64,000 nucleotides of DNA from Proteobacteria bacterium UBA6503 (GCA_002436405.1 DJLZ01000001.1:930048-994047); one strand, 5' to 3'. Positions 54,079-64,000 are shown, counted from the stretch's first letter. Notes: generated by a model not told the origin, from the sequence alone. Made by a program: numbers and translations.

Positions 54079-55017
54079 TTAAAGGCTGCTGTCTTTACTT
54101 GGGGCAATACCAAACTCACGTGTGTACTCTCGGCTAAACTGCGAGGTACTTACGTAGCCCACTTCAAGCGCTGCGGTACTTACGTCAAGATGCTTGGTGC
54201 GCATAAGGGTGCGGGCCTCGTTTAAACGAAGTGACTTTTGGAACTGCAGGGGGCTCATGGCCGTCATTGATTTAAAATGCGTGTGGAACGACGACACACT
54301 CATGCCTGAATATTTAGCCAGCTCTTCAACCTTCATAGGCTCAGCATAGTTTGTTTTAAGCCACGAAATGGCACGGCTTACTTTATCAGCGTGAGAGTCG
54401 GTCACACCAAGCTGCGCAATGGCTGGGCCTGCGGGGCTGCGTAGAAGACGGATAAGAATCTCATCAATCGCAAGAGGGACGAGCAAGTCACTGTCCTCTT
54501 GGTCTTCAATGATGTGCATCATACGAATGGCCGACTTGATGATTTTAGTATGAGAATCACCAATATAAACAGCCTGGGTGCTCTTGCCTGAGGGTACACC
54601 ATTCGGGAATACACGCATCACAAGGTCGTGCAGCCGGGCAGGGTCAATCGGTAAGATAAGGCAAAGGTGAGGCTCTTCTTCTGAGGCTTTTGTTACCTTA
54701 ACTTTTAGAGGTACTTCAGCGGCGTAAACCACAATCTTCGAGGCGTCATATTCAAAAGTTTCACTGGCAAGGCTTACTTGCTTTGCCCCTTGCGGCACAA
54801 TGCAAACACTAGGCATCGACATCATAAAGGTTTTCTCGTCAGCAACGTATGAGCTGCGCGCAATGTGCACCGTGTTTTTGACCACTTCAAAAACCTCATC
54901 GTGTGGTGCATATTTCGTCAGTAGAGACGACAGCTTTTTAAGGTCCTCAGCAAAAGGGGCTGATTGCTCAGCCTCTAGTGCGCTATATTTTACAACTGAA
55001 GTGTGGTTTTCGCTCAT
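54079..55017 (-). CDS. AraC-family regulator (AraC_N type)
   Basis: 312 residues from the ATG at 55017, which follows AAGGAGG; the frame opens 30 bases earlier. The N-terminal cupin-like AraC_N domain (SMPSVCIVPQGAKQVSLASE, LRLPID-like PHLCLILPIDPARL) precedes two helix-turn-helix motifs: KVEELAKYSGMSVSSFHTHF and VSTAALEVGYVSTSQFSREY with the family ending REFGIAPSKD. Proteins of this type often control an adjacent aldehyde/alcohol reductase gene in response to reactive aldehydes. Here the zinc alcohol dehydrogenase gene is 19 bases upstream in the same operon, which fits. Confidence 0.87.
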   Translation of the reverse strand: MSENHTSVVKYSALEAEQSAPFAEDLKKLSSLLTKYAPHDEVFEVVKNTVHIARSSYVADEKTFMMSMPSVCIVPQGAKQVSLASETFEYDASKIVVYAAEVPLKVKVTKASEEEPHLCLILPIDPARLHDLVMRVFPNGVPSGKSTQAVYIGDSHTKIIKSAIRMMHIIEDQEDSDLLVPLAIDEILIRLLRSPAGPAIAQLGVTDSHADKVSRAISWLKTNYAEPMKVEELAKYSGMSVSSFHTHFKSMTAMSPLQFQKSLRLNEARTLMRTKHLDVSTAALEVGYVSTSQFSREYTREFGIAPSKDSSL

Positions 55018-55036
55018 GGTGCCTCCTTGTGCACTA

Positions 55037-56083
55037 TTAGGCTTCAAACGCTGTCATGTCGATAACAAAGCGGTGGGCAATATCGCCTTTTTCAAGGGTC
55101 TTATATGCTTTGTTAATGTCTTCCATGGCAATCATTTCGCATTTAGGGTGGATGTTATGCTTGGCGCAAAAGTCCAACACTTCTTGGGTTTCTTTAATGC
55201 CCCCAATCAGTGAGCCTGCAACACGGCGGCGGCCCATGATAAGCGGTGCGGCTGATGGCTCGTTTAGTGGGCCCACTTGGCCTACAATGACAAGGGTACC
55301 ATCAACATCAAGCAGAGGCGTGTAGGGGTTAAGGTCGTGCTTTACGGGTACGGTATCAATAATAACGTCAAAGCTGCTTGCGGCAGCCTCAAGGGCAGCT
55401 TCATCGCTTGATGAAAGGATACCCTTTGCACCAAGTTCTTTGGCTTCGTCTTCTTTATCGGTTGAGCGGCTAATAACAGTCACTTCAGCACCCATGGCAA
55501 CGGCAATTTGTACGGCCATGTGGCCCAAGCCACCTAGGCCAATAACGCCTACACGGCTACCTTCTTTTACACCAAAGGTACGCAGCGGCGAGTAGGTTGT
55601 GATACCTGCACAAAGGATAGGGGCCGCACGCTTCATATCAAGTTTTTCGGGCACGTTAAGCACAAACTCTTCACGCACGACAATATGTTTAGAGTAGCCA
55701 CCTTGTGTAATTTCTTCAGTAATGCGGTCAGGGGCACCGTAGGTTGGTGTCATCCCGTTGCGGCAATATTGTTCTTCGTGGTTATGGCATTGGTCGCAGG
55801 TTTGGCAGCTATCAACCATGCAGCCTACAGCAACGTTTTGGCCAACTTTGTATTTCGTCACATCTGGGCCAACTTCTAGCACACGGCCTACAATTTCGTG
55901 GCCCGGTACGAGGGGGTATGGCTGCTCGCCCCAGTCGCCATTAACCGTATGAAGATCTGAGTGGCATACGCCTGAGTATAGAATTTCAATCGCAACGTCA
56001 TTCGGGCGCAGGTTACGACGCTCAAAGTGGTAGGCTACAAGTGGTGTATCAGCTGAATGGGCGGCATATCCGATTGTCTTCAT
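55037..56083 (-). CDS. Zinc-dependent alcohol/aldehyde dehydrogenase, YahK/CAD-like
   Basis: 348 residues. Catalytic zinc ligands are in SGVCHSDLH, PGHEIVG and the later PILCAGITTYSPL; structural zinc Cys are in DSCQTCDQCHNHEEQYC. The NADP-type Rossmann motif is VGVIGLGGLGHMAVQ with Ser-Arg-Ser after the second strand (VISRSTDK), which favours NADPH. YahK-type enzymes reduce a wide range of aldehydes. It precedes an AraC_N-type regulator gene with 19 bases between, so the operon is probably an aldehyde-response unit. It is divergent from the outer-membrane barrel gene. Confidence 0.88.
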   Translation of the reverse strand: MKTIGYAAHSADTPLVAYHFERRNLRPNDVAIEILYSGVCHSDLHTVNGDWGEQPYPLVPGHEIVGRVLEVGPDVTKYKVGQNVAVGCMVDSCQTCDQCHNHEEQYCRNGMTPTYGAPDRITEEITQGGYSKHIVVREEFVLNVPEKLDMKRAAPILCAGITTYSPLRTFGVKEGSRVGVIGLGGLGHMAVQIAVAMGAEVTVISRSTDKEDEAKELGAKGILSSSDEAALEAAASSFDVIIDTVPVKHDLNPYTPLLDVDGTLVIVGQVGPLNEPSAAPLIMGRRRVAGSLIGGIKETQEVLDFCAKHNIHPKCEMIAMEDINKAYKTLEKGDIAHRFVIDMTAFEA

Positions 56084-56226
56084 GGGGTGAGGTCCTTTGT
56101 GCTTTGTTATTTTGTGATCAATTCAAATCTTATTGATTTATAATAATAATTATAGTGATAGCCGTTATAATTTGCCTGCCAAATTATATTTTAAATATGC
56201 CTATTTCTACAAAACATATTTTTTAC

Positions 56227-56251
56227 GGAACTTCTTTCGCACCCATTTGTT
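56227..56251 (+). promoter_or_regulatory. EcfG-type general stress promoter (outer-membrane barrel gene)
   Basis: GGAAC, 16 bases, TGTT on the plus strand, 47 bases before the ATG at 56299. The rest of the gap from 56084 is very AT-rich. Confidence 0.6.
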
Positions 56252-56298
56252 AGGCAGTTACAACCTTTACCTAATAAAATAAGATGGAAGTAATAGCT

Positions 56299-56859
56299 AT
56301 GACGACTAAGAAGTTTGTTTTGCCAGTTCTGGCAGCCTCAGTTTTCGCTTTTGGTGCACAAGCCGCCACAGCACAAGATATGAACAGCCAACACGAATAC
56401 ACATACCTAGGCCTTGAAGCCCAGTCGGTTGATTTTGATGGTGCAAACTCATCAAGCGATGAATACGGTGCCCTTAACCTTTCAGCGGGTATCCGTGCCG
56501 ACCGCCACCTTGGTTTTGAGCTTGGCTACTTTGTAACTGAAGAAAAAAGCAACCCTGCCAACACCGTAGACTTTTACGCCCATGGTGTAACAGCTGACGT
56601 AATTGGTTACCTACCCCTAACAGATGACGACAAGTTTGAACTTTTCGGTAACGTAGGTGCTGCTTTTACGATGTACGAACTTGATACTGCCGCTGGCGAC
56701 GAGACCGAGTCAGACCTTAACATCCGCTTTGGTGGTGGTGCTCAGTACCACATCAACAACGATTGGTCAGCACGTGCACGCTTTACGCACACTGAGTCTT
56801 CACAAAGTGGTGTAGACGACTACCAAACAGTTAGTGTGGGTGTAGCTTACAAGTTCTAA
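56299..56859 (+). CDS. Outer-membrane beta-barrel protein (OmpA-like porin fold)
   Basis: 186 residues from the ATG at 56299 (GGAAG upstream; the frame opens 15 bases earlier). Signal peptide TKKFVLPVLAASVFAFG to AATAQ. The mature protein alternates short beta strands and acidic loops (YTYLGLEAQSVDFDG, LGFELGYFVTEEKSN, FELFGNVGAAFTMYELD, WSARARFTHTESSQSG) and ends with VSVGVAYKF, the C-terminal Phe typical of eight-stranded barrels. Function unknown. An EcfG promoter suggests it is part of the envelope stress response. Confidence 0.8.
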   Translation: MTTKKFVLPVLAASVFAFGAQAATAQDMNSQHEYTYLGLEAQSVDFDGANSSSDEYGALNLSAGIRADRHLGFELGYFVTEEKSNPANTVDFYAHGVTADVIGYLPLTDDDKFELFGNVGAAFTMYELDTAAGDETESDLNIRFGGGAQYHINNDWSARARFTHTESSQSGVDDYQTVSVGVAYKF

Positions 56860-56874
56860 GCACACATGCATTGC

Positions 56875-56904
56875 AAAAGGGTGAGGGGAACCTCACCCTT
56901 TTTT
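56875..56904 (+). terminator. Terminator after the outer-membrane barrel gene
   Basis: AAAAGGGTGAGG-GGAA-CCTCACCCTTTTTT, strong stem with T tract, 16 bases past the stop. Confidence 0.9.
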
Positions 56905-56968
56905 GTTCCTTTGACCACCCCCTTAAATAAGGTACCCTTAAGGCATTGTTAATAATAAGGCCCTTGCC

Positions 56969-57943
56969 GTGACGACTCTGCTTCGATTTGCCCTTGTCTT
57001 ATTGTGCTTTAGCGCACCTTATGCCTATGCCCAAGAGGGCATTAACCGTGCGCAACTTCACTTTAGTATGGAAGAGGGTAATAACGAAAATACCTATCAC
57101 TTTCAATGGATTGACAATACATTTGAACCCAAAAAAGTTTCCTTCAAGTTAGATGCAGGCCTTGTGCGTGACTCTATTGATGAGTTTAAGCCGATTGATG
57201 ACAATGACATTCAGTCTTTTACGTTTGGCGCAGCAAAGGCTTTTGTTGCCCTGCGCCAAAAGCAAGGCGTACCTATTAAAATTCATATGAAACAGAATGG
57301 GTATACCCTAGAGTCTCGTGGTTTAAGCAAAGCTCAAATTAACCAAGAGCTTGCAAAGATTGATGACCTTATTAAAAAAGCGCAATACGCCTATGTTGAA
57401 AATAGGCTTTATGAGTATGTGGAATCAGAAGAAAGTTATTTCCCTGCCTACACCAAAATTGCAGATGACTACCGCGATAAGCTAGAGCCATTATCTGATG
57501 CGCTTATTGGTAAAACCATCGGGATGGAGTTTCGTGAGCGTGTAAACCTTGTGCTGAGTTTCTTTCAAAGCATCCCTTACGACACTTTGCAAAATCGTAA
57601 AAACTCTAACGGTTCAGGTTTTGCAACACCCATTGAATTGCTGCACCAAAACCGCGGCGACTGTGACACCAAAAGTACCGCTTTTGCGAGCATTATGCGT
57701 ACTATGTATTACCGCATCCCGATGATTATGGTGTTTATACCAGGGCATGCATTTGTGGGGCTTGAGACTCCAGCCCAGCCTGGTGATGAAACGCTAGACT
57801 ATAAAGGCCGTACTTATATTCTATCTGAGCCTGTTGGCCCAAGTATTCGCCCGTTCGGGAGCATCGGCCCAGACTCTGCAGCAAAGCTGCGCGAGCATGA
57901 CTACCGCGTGGTATCGTTTGAGCATTGGTCGCTTGATAAATAA
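56969..57943 (+). CDS. Exported transglutaminase-like cysteine protein
   Basis: 324 residues, GTG start, signal peptide TTLLRFALVLLCFSAPYAYA. The C-terminal half looks like a transglutaminase-type papain fold: Cys in NRGDCDTKSTAFASIM, His in IPGHAFVGLE and an acidic residue in YILSEPVGPS. The preceding helix FRERVNLVLSFFQSIPYDTL and ATPIELLHQ are also typical of such domains. The N-terminal half (residues 25-160) is a beta-rich domain followed by a helix with no match I can name. Activity could be peptidase or cross-linking in the periplasm. It is convergent with the FghA gene, eight bases away. Confidence 0.62.
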   Translation: MTTLLRFALVLLCFSAPYAYAQEGINRAQLHFSMEEGNNENTYHFQWIDNTFEPKKVSFKLDAGLVRDSIDEFKPIDDNDIQSFTFGAAKAFVALRQKQGVPIKIHMKQNGYTLESRGLSKAQINQELAKIDDLIKKAQYAYVENRLYEYVESEESYFPAYTKIADDYRDKLEPLSDALIGKTIGMEFRERVNLVLSFFQSIPYDTLQNRKNSNGSGFATPIELLHQNRGDCDTKSTAFASIMRTMYYRIPMIMVFIPGHAFVGLETPAQPGDETLDYKGRTYILSEPVGPSIRPFGSIGPDSAAKLREHDYRVVSFEHWSLDK

Positions 57944-57951
57944 GCTTTAGG

Positions 57952-58788
57952 CTACTTTAAGTATTCAGCATGATGCGTAAGGTGATCATCCATAAATGAT
58001 TGGATGAAATAATAGCTGTGGTCATACCCCTTGTGCTGGCGCAGTGTTAGGTCTTGGCCCGCTTCGCTACAGGCTTTTTCAAAAAGCTCAGGCTTTAGTT
58101 GTTCAGCTAAAAAGTTATCTCCTAGGCCTTGGTCGACCAAAATAGTACGGTCTTTCGCGTGGCTGTTTTTCACAAGTTCACAGGCGTCGTGTTTTAGCCA
58201 TTCTTCTTTATTTGAGCCAATGTAGCCGGTAAAGGCTTTCTCGCCCCACGGCACTTGTGAGGGCGCAACGATAGGCGCAAAGGCCGAAACTGATTGGTAC
58301 TGCCCTGGGTATTTAAAGAACAAGGTTAACGCCCCATGCCCACCCATCGAGTGGCCCATAATTGACTGCTTATCAGCTAGAATAGGGAAGTGCTTCGGCA
58401 AAAGCTTATAGAGTTCATCGGTAATGTAGCTTTCCATCTGGTAGTGCTTTGCCCAAGGCTGTTCACTAGCGTTAATGTAAAAGCCAGCCCCTTTACCAAA
58501 GTCGTATGAATCCGCATCATCAGCTACATCATCACCACGGGGTGAGGTATCTGGCGCAATCACAATAAGGTCAAGCTCAGCCGCTTTTTGGTAAGCGTTG
58601 GCTTTGGTTGTAAAGTTATCGTGCGTGCAGGTTAGGCCTGACAAAAACGTAACCGCTGGGCATTTGCCCTTGCTTGCCGCTTGCGGCAAAAAGACCGAGA
58701 ACTTCATCTCGCAGTTTAATGCTGCTGAGGTATGTTCCCAAACTTCAAGCGTGCCGCCGTGGCATGTATGTGCTTCGAGCTTTTTCAT
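57952..58788 (-). CDS. fghA: S-formylglutathione hydrolase
   Basis: 278 residues. It hydrolyses S-formylglutathione to formate and glutathione, the second step of glutathione-dependent formaldehyde detoxification. The esterase D fold shows the nucleophile elbow GHSMGGHGAL, the oxyanion region FLSGLTCTHDNF, DTSPRGDDVADDADSYDFG and the catalytic His in HKGYDHSYYFIQSF. All triad residues are present and the length is normal. The gene follows frmA by 11 bases in the same operon, which makes the assignment secure. Confidence 0.93.
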   Translation of the reverse strand: MKKLEAHTCHGGTLEVWEHTSAALNCEMKFSVFLPQAASKGKCPAVTFLSGLTCTHDNFTTKANAYQKAAELDLIVIAPDTSPRGDDVADDADSYDFGKGAGFYINASEQPWAKHYQMESYITDELYKLLPKHFPILADKQSIMGHSMGGHGALTLFFKYPGQYQSVSAFAPIVAPSQVPWGEKAFTGYIGSNKEEWLKHDACELVKNSHAKDRTILVDQGLGDNFLAEQLKPELFEKACSEAGQDLTLRQHKGYDHSYYFIQSFMDDHLTHHAEYLK

Positions 58789-58799
58789 GCATCTACCCC

Positions 58800-59939
<1,140 letters not shown>

Positions 59940-59995
59940 TCAAATATATCAATTGAAGGTACGACAAACAAGCATAGCCTCCCGTAAAATACATT

Positions 59996-60023
59996 TAAAA
60001 AGGGCGGCCGAAGCCGCCCTTAA
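59996..60023 (-). terminator. Terminator with UUCG tetraloop after the MipA-like gene
   Basis: On the minus strand AAGGGCGGC-TTCG-GCCGCCCTT is followed by TTTAAA. It ends the SulP-USP-MipA operon. Confidence 0.88.
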
Positions 60024-60042
60024 AAGTGTTGTGCATACTTAC

Positions 60043-60897
60043 TTAAAAGTCAAAAGCGTAGCTCACGCCCATACCCACTGTAAATTGATTCGCTGTACCA
60101 CGAACTTTGGTGAATGATGAGTCTGCGGCTTCATCGCCCAAGCGGTCGTAGCTTGCAAATGTGGTGAATGACACTTTGTCATTCAGCGGCTTATATGCAA
60201 ACGCCCCTAAGCCATATGACGTAATGCCGCTGCCGGCATTGTATTGTGCAAGGCCTGTGTTGGCTGATTGTGTAGCATCTATACCAAAGTAGGTTTGGTT
60301 GTAATCTTTGCTGGCCCAAGTAAGGCGAGGGCCCACTGAAAAGTAACCATCATCGCCAATGCGGTTGAGGTAGTTCACGCCAAAGTCGGCAATAAGTCCG
60401 TCATGCCCGCCAAGGGCTTGGCGCACTTCAAGGCGCGTTTGCAAAAACTGCCATTGGTAATCAATAAAACCACCTAGCTCAACAGCTTCGTTAATTTCAC
60501 CCATGCCTTGCAGGTCGTCTGTGTCGCCAGCAACAATAAATGGACCTTGGCCATCTTCATCACGGCCAAAGTCTAGTTTAGCCACAGGACCAATTTTCCA
60601 ACCGTCTTCACCTGATGCACGGGTGACTACGTTATAGCCCACACCTTGGTTTACTGAGGCAAAAAAGCGGTTTTGGTATTTAAGGCGCAGGTCAGGCACG
60701 GCCATCAGTGTGTAGTTGTCTGAGCCTTGGTAAGCAGGTGATACAAGGGCAGCCGCACCGACTGAAAGGGTCCAGTGCGTTTCTTGTACTTGGGTTTCTT
60801 TTTCAGCAGCATCTTGTGCCATCACAATGCTAGGCAGCATAAGGGTGCTTGCCAATGATAGGGCTGAACACAGGTAAAGGTTAGGTTTAGTTAACAC
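60043..60897 (-). CDS. MipA/OmpV family outer-membrane protein
   Basis: 284 residues. Signal peptide to about MAQDA, then a barrel with alternating strands: HWTLSVGAAALVSPAYQGSD, the typical OmpV/MipA opening, VPDLRLKYQNRFFAS, and the last strands FTVGMGVSYAFDF ending in Phe. MipA was described as a murein-enzyme scaffold, OmpV as a porin-like protein; the family role is still unclear. It is the third gene of the operon after SulP and the universal stress protein, 17 bases behind the latter. Confidence 0.85.
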   Translation of the reverse strand: MLTKPNLYLCSALSLASTLMLPSIVMAQDAAEKETQVQETHWTLSVGAAALVSPAYQGSDNYTLMAVPDLRLKYQNRFFASVNQGVGYNVVTRASGEDGWKIGPVAKLDFGRDEDGQGPFIVAGDTDDLQGMGEINEAVELGGFIDYQWQFLQTRLEVRQALGGHDGLIADFGVNYLNRIGDDGYFSVGPRLTWASKDYNQTYFGIDATQSANTGLAQYNAGSGITSYGLGAFAYKPLNDKVSFTTFASYDRLGDEAADSSFTKVRGTANQFTVGMGVSYAFDF

Positions 60898-60914
60898 GTT
60901 TTAGGCTCCTGTAA

Positions 60915-61766
60915 TTATCTGAATAGAATAACCGGCACATGGCACGATTTAATAAGTTTAGCAGTGGTACTGCCCAAAATCATCGTCAACATCCGTGAGT
61001 GGCTGTAAGCACCTGCAAGCAGCAAGTCCATACCGTTGCTTTCAACGTACGCCTGAATTACCTCTTCAACGTTGCCATCTGATTCATGATGGGCATTAAC
61101 AGTAAAGCCAGCTTCTTTAAGTTGGGCGGTTGCAGTATCGGTGTTTTTTGGCTGGTCTTGACCTACCGTGATGATGTGGCATTCCAACCCTTTAAGTAGG
61201 GGCGATGTGCAGGCGAAATCAACGGCTTTTTGCGCATTGTCTTTACCGTCAAAGGCAATCAAAAACTTATTGATGGGGCGCATGTAGCGTGACACTAAAA
61301 ACAGCGGCTTATGAATACTACGGGCTACTTTTTCGAGGTTAGAACCTAAAAACTCAGACTCTGTGTTCGCTTGTTCACCACGCTTGCCAATAAAGATCAT
61401 GTCGGCATCGGCTTCAAGCTCTTGAATGGTTTCGGCAACGCTGCCACGGCGGTGTAGCAGGTTAACGTCGGTCACTTGGGCGTTGTTAAGCTCGGCCTTG
61501 GCATGGTCTAAAATAAGGCGTCCTTTTTGCTGGTCAAGCTTGCCGCGTTCTTCATCCACCTTCGTCAGTTCGGCCATAAGGTCGCTGCGGGCACCAAGGC
61601 CAATTGCCCCTGTATGGTCTTCGTGTGGGGCTTGGTAATCTGAGTGCCGACGTAGCACGTGCAGCAGGTCAACCTTTGCGCCTAGGCGTTTTGCGGCCCA
61701 TGCGGCATTGGTGGTGATGTTATCGGCATAGGCTGAACCATCAATACATACGAGGAGTTTGGTCAT
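60915..61766 (-). CDS. Universal stress protein with two tandem UspA domains
   Basis: 283 residues in two UspA domains. The first runs from MTKLLVCIDGSAYADNITTN to about 145, the second from INKFLIAFDGKDNAQKAVDF to the end, where DLLLAGAYSHSRMLTMILGS and TTAKLIKSCHVPVILF form the ATP-binding signature (G-2x-G-9x-G-S/T). The first domain signature is weaker (IFIGKRGEQANTESEFLGSN). Tandem UspA proteins are linked to stress survival and often sit beside SulP transporters, as here (23 bases after sulP). Probably ATP-binding and cytosolic. Confidence 0.9.
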   Translation of the reverse strand: MTKLLVCIDGSAYADNITTNAAWAAKRLGAKVDLLHVLRRHSDYQAPHEDHTGAIGLGARSDLMAELTKVDEERGKLDQQKGRLILDHAKAELNNAQVTDVNLLHRRGSVAETIQELEADADMIFIGKRGEQANTESEFLGSNLEKVARSIHKPLFLVSRYMRPINKFLIAFDGKDNAQKAVDFACTSPLLKGLECHIITVGQDQPKNTDTATAQLKEAGFTVNAHHESDGNVEEVIQAYVESNGMDLLLAGAYSHSRMLTMILGSTTAKLIKSCHVPVILFR

Positions 61767-61789
61767 GTTCTTATATCCTTTAATGGTTC

Positions 61790-63280
61790 TTAGTGTTTAA
61801 GCATAAGGTCAGCGGCATCAGGCTTATCGTGTATCGCAAGCTTATCAACAATGGTGGCGCTGGCCTTGTTCATACCGATAATTTCAACGTCGGTGCCTTC
61901 ACGGCGGAACTTCAGTACAACTTTATCTAACGCACCAACGGCCGATAAGTCCCAAAAGTGGGCTTTGGTCACGTCAATGGTAACTTTTTCAACAACTTCT
62001 TTAAAGTCAAAAGCCGCAGTAAAGCCATTGGCTGAGGCAAAGAATACTTGGCCATACACTGTATAGGTACGGTGTTGGCTGTCTTCTGAAAGCACTGACT
62101 TCACTTCCATAAAGTGGGCAACCTCACGGGCAAAGAAGAGGGCACTCATTAGCACGCCCACAAATACGCCAATGGCAAGGTCGTGCGTCAGCACAACTAC
62201 ACCTACTGTGACAAGCATCACAAGGCTTGAGCTTTTAGGATGTGTTTTTAGGTTTTTGATTGAGCTCCAGCTAAAGGTACCAATCGAAACCATAATCATC
62301 ACAGCAACAAGTGCTGCCATCGGGATTTGGCGCACCCAGTCGCCCAGAACAAGCATCAAGAACAGGAGGAATAAACCAGCTGAAAGGGTCGATAAACGGC
62401 CACGACCACCTGACTTCACATTAATCACCGATTGGCCAATCATAGCGCAACCGGCCATGCCGCCAAAAACGCCTGCAATAATGTTGGCAATGCCTTGGCC
62501 TTTACACTCGCGGTTTTTGTCGCTTGGGGTATCTGTTAAGTCATCCACGATGGTTGCCGTCATGAGGGACTCTAACAAGCCAATGGCTGCAAGCGTTACT
62601 GAGTACGGCAAGATAATAAGCAGCGTTTCAAGGTTTAGCGGAATATCAGGCAGCAAGAACATAGGTAGAGTATCTGGCAGTTCGCCCATGTCGCCTACGG
62701 TGCGTAGGTCTAGGCCCATGCTAATACTCATAATGGTCAGCAGAATAATGCACACCAGTGGCGAAGGTACGGCCTTCGTGAAGCGGGGCAGGGTGTAAAT
62801 AATAGCTAGGCCTAAAGCCACCATGCCATACATGGTAAGGCCCGCGCCCTTAAACTCTGGCAGCTGGGCCATGAAAATCAAAATAGCGAGGGCGTTTACA
62901 AACCCTGTTACAACTGAGCTTGAAACAAAGCGCATCAAGTCGCCCAGTTTAAAGGCACCCGCAAGCAGCTGAATCACACCTGTTAACACTGAAGCTGCAA
63001 GCAAGTACTGCAAGCCGTGCTCTTTTACGAGCATCACCATAGCAAGGGCCATGGCACCAGTAGCGGCTGAAATCATGCCCGGGCGGCCGCCTACAAACGC
63101 AATCACAACGGCAATAGAGAATGAGGCATACAAACCTACTTTAGGGTCAACCCCAGCGATGATTGAAAAGGCAATCGCCTCAGGAATCAGCGCAAGTGCT
63201 ACCACCATGCCCGCCAAAAGGTCATTACGTACATTGTGAAGCCAGTTAAATTTAAGGTGTTCAAAGGCCGATACCAGCAT
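61790..63280 (-). CDS. SulP family anion transporter with C-terminal STAS domain
   Basis: 496 residues. Ten or more membrane helices with the SulP opening [36 protein letters not shown] and [18 protein letters not shown], and later [20 protein letters not shown]. The STAS domain begins near residue 400 ([20 protein letters not shown]) and ends with [17 protein letters not shown]. Substrate may be sulfate, bicarbonate or another anion; pairing with a universal stress protein gene is common in the bicarbonate-like group. First gene of a three-gene operon; no clear promoter identified. Confidence 0.9.
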   Translation of the reverse strand: MLVSAFEHLKFNWLHNVRNDLLAGMVVALALIPEAIAFSIIAGVDPKVGLYASFSIAVVIAFVGGRPGMISAATGAMALAMVMLVKEHGLQYLLAASVLTGVIQLLAGAFKLGDLMRFVSSSVVTGFVNALAILIFMAQLPEFKGAGLTMYGMVALGLAIIYTLPRFTKAVPSPLVCIILLTIMSISMGLDLRTVGDMGELPDTLPMFLLPDIPLNLETLLIILPYSVTLAAIGLLESLMTATIVDDLTDTPSDKNRECKGQGIANIIAGVFGGMAGCAMIGQSVINVKSGGRGRLSTLSAGLFLLFLMLVLGDWVRQIPMAALVAVMIMVSIGTFSWSSIKNLKTHPKSSSLVMLVTVGVVVLTHDLAIGVFVGVLMSALFFAREVAHFMEVKSVLSEDSQHRTYTVYGQVFFASANGFTAAFDFKEVVEKVTIDVTKAHFWDLSAVGALDKVVLKFRREGTDVEIIGMNKASATIVDKLAIHDKPDAADLMLKH

Positions 63281-63316
63281 GTGGTCTCTCCGTTTTTACT
63301 GTGATTTTTTATATGC

Positions 63317-63341
63317 GGAACTTTGTCAGCGAAACTATGTT
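63317..63341 (+). promoter_or_regulatory. EcfG-type general stress promoter (SpoIIAA-like gene)
   Basis: GGAAC, 16 bases, TGTT on the plus strand, about 140 bases before the ATG at 63483. It reads away from the sulP operon. Confidence 0.5.
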
Positions 63342-63482
63342 AGTTGAATGGTAAGTACGCAACTTAATATGTAATTGCAAGGCTTTTGGGCCATTTTATT
63401 TTTTTAAAGCCTGCTTTAAGTGCCATGCTTTGCTAAGATTAATAAATACAGTTTAGATAAAAGCCTTTTGAGGAATACCCGA

Positions 63483-63866
63483 ATGAGCATTGAATATAAA
63501 GAAATCCCCGAACATAACGCCGTTGAGCTTACCCTTAAAGGCACCGTAACAAAAGACGACTACCACGAGCTTTTTAAAAAGTTTGAGGCATTCCTCGAAA
63601 ACCGCGACAGCATTAAAATCCTTGAGATTATCGAGGACGCTGAATGCCTTAAAGGCCTCGACCATAAGGTTTTCTGGGAAGGGCTGAAGTTTGATGCCCA
63701 ACACTGGAAGAAGTATGAAAAGTGTGCCGTTGTCAGCGACATGACATGGGTAAGCCCTATGGTTCAACTTGCCGATAAGCTGACCGCTATCCAAGCCCGC
63801 CGCTATGAAATGAGCGAGCTTTTCGATGCCCGTGAATGGCTCTACGCCCCAGAGGCTGAAGCATAA
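63483..63866 (+). CDS. SpoIIAA-like STAS protein (DUF3478 type)
   Basis: 127 residues from the ATG at 63483 (GAGGAATACCC upstream; the frame opens 63 bases earlier). The fold is SpoIIAA/STAS-like: strand VELTLKGTVTKDDYHELFKK, strand and helix IKILEIIEDAECLKG, FWEGLKFDAQHWKKYEKCAV, and a C-terminal LFDAREWLY, the usual signature of this group. The serine phosphorylated in true SpoIIAA is not evident. These proteins are thought to bind membranes or lipids under stress. An EcfG promoter lies upstream and a strong terminator follows. Confidence 0.82.
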   Translation: MSIEYKEIPEHNAVELTLKGTVTKDDYHELFKKFEAFLENRDSIKILEIIEDAECLKGLDHKVFWEGLKFDAQHWKKYEKCAVVSDMTWVSPMVQLADKLTAIQARRYEMSELFDAREWLYAPEAEA

Positions 63867-63887
63867 TAAAAGCCTAAGAGAATACAC

Positions 63888-63923
63888 AAAAAAGCCCGCC
63901 TGACTCTTGTCGGCGGGCTTTTT
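63888..63923. terminator. Bidirectional terminator after the SpoIIAA-like gene
   Basis: AAAAAAGCCCGCC-TGACTCTTGTC-GGCGGGCTTTTT with A and T tracts. Past it (63924-64000) I see no gene; a minus-strand frame closing at 63966 could be the end of a gene outside the window, but this is too short to support. Confidence 0.88.
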
Positions 63924-64000
63924 GAATTAATGGTGGTGAGGTCAGACTAAACTAAAAAATCTCAGCTAAAGTTTAGATGAAATAGGCCTTAGGCCATAGT

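Noticed and set aside
63924..64000. A minus-strand frame closing at 63966 as the end of another gene.
   Set aside because: Only about 11 codons are visible, too few to support a call.

Overview
This looks like chromosomal DNA from a marine or aquatic alphaproteobacterium of moderate G+C, estimated by eye in the high 40s per cent. The best lineage clue is six intergenic copies of the GGAAC-N16/17-(C/T)GTT promoter, the signature of the alphaproteobacterial general stress sigma factor EcfG, each in front of a plausible stress gene. Gene content (PA2778/PA2779 pair, PilJ/CHASE hybrid kinases, NeuB-type sugar genes) also fits. I cannot resolve the genus. I saw no rRNA, tRNA, CRISPR array, insertion sequence or phage genes.

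Layout. 1-6.6 kb: a partial SPFH membrane protein, RlmB, a PA2778-type lipoprotein peptidase with two tandem PA2779-type partners, a TauE/SafE exporter with a persulfide-dioxygenase-like hydrolase, two tandem I78-type protease inhibitors, and an LprI/MliC-type lysozyme-inhibitor protein. 6.7-15.1 kb: an unknown coiled-coil protein, an ABC-2 exporter whose ribosome site lies in a 10-bp inverted repeat, a DUF2254 protein, LysA, a glutaredoxin-MauE fusion, YqaE/Pmp3, pirin and a PiT-like transporter. 15.2-17.8 kb: an exported KatG. 17.8-24.5 kb: a surface-glycan locus (glycosyltransferase-like protein, SpsF-type cytidylyltransferase, GT2, NeuB-type synthase, RmlD-type reductase, Wzx-type flippase). 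24.6-31.3 kb: an unknown small protein, a response regulator and two paralogous hybrid histidine kinases with different sensors. 31.4-34.0 kb: a general stress protein, a candidate small RNA, a solo LuxR gene broken by an in-frame amber codon, and a LysE-family exporter.

34.0-46.3 kb is the most unusual part. A double-receiver protein is followed by an 897-residue, almost lysine/arginine-free, repetitive acidic protein, then two type I secretion ABC proteins that both lack canonical LSGGQ and H-loop residues, an HlyD-type adaptor, and a CHASE-type hybrid kinase. I read it as a dedicated type I secretion locus for an acidic surface or matrix protein, with its own signalling proteins. No outer-membrane channel is encoded in it.

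46.3-53.4 kb: a TetR-controlled RND multidrug pump with a 24-bp operator. Its adaptor has a long acidic C-terminal tail and its outer-membrane channel a long lysine-rich tail. 53.4-64.0 kb: ExoD, an AraC regulator with a zinc alcohol dehydrogenase, an outer-membrane beta-barrel, a transglutaminase-like exported protein, the FrmA/FghA formaldehyde pathway, a SulP-USP-MipA operon and a SpoIIAA-like STAS protein.

All calls come from reading the sequence; no database search was possible. Starts were moved inward where a Shine-Dalgarno sequence favours a later codon.
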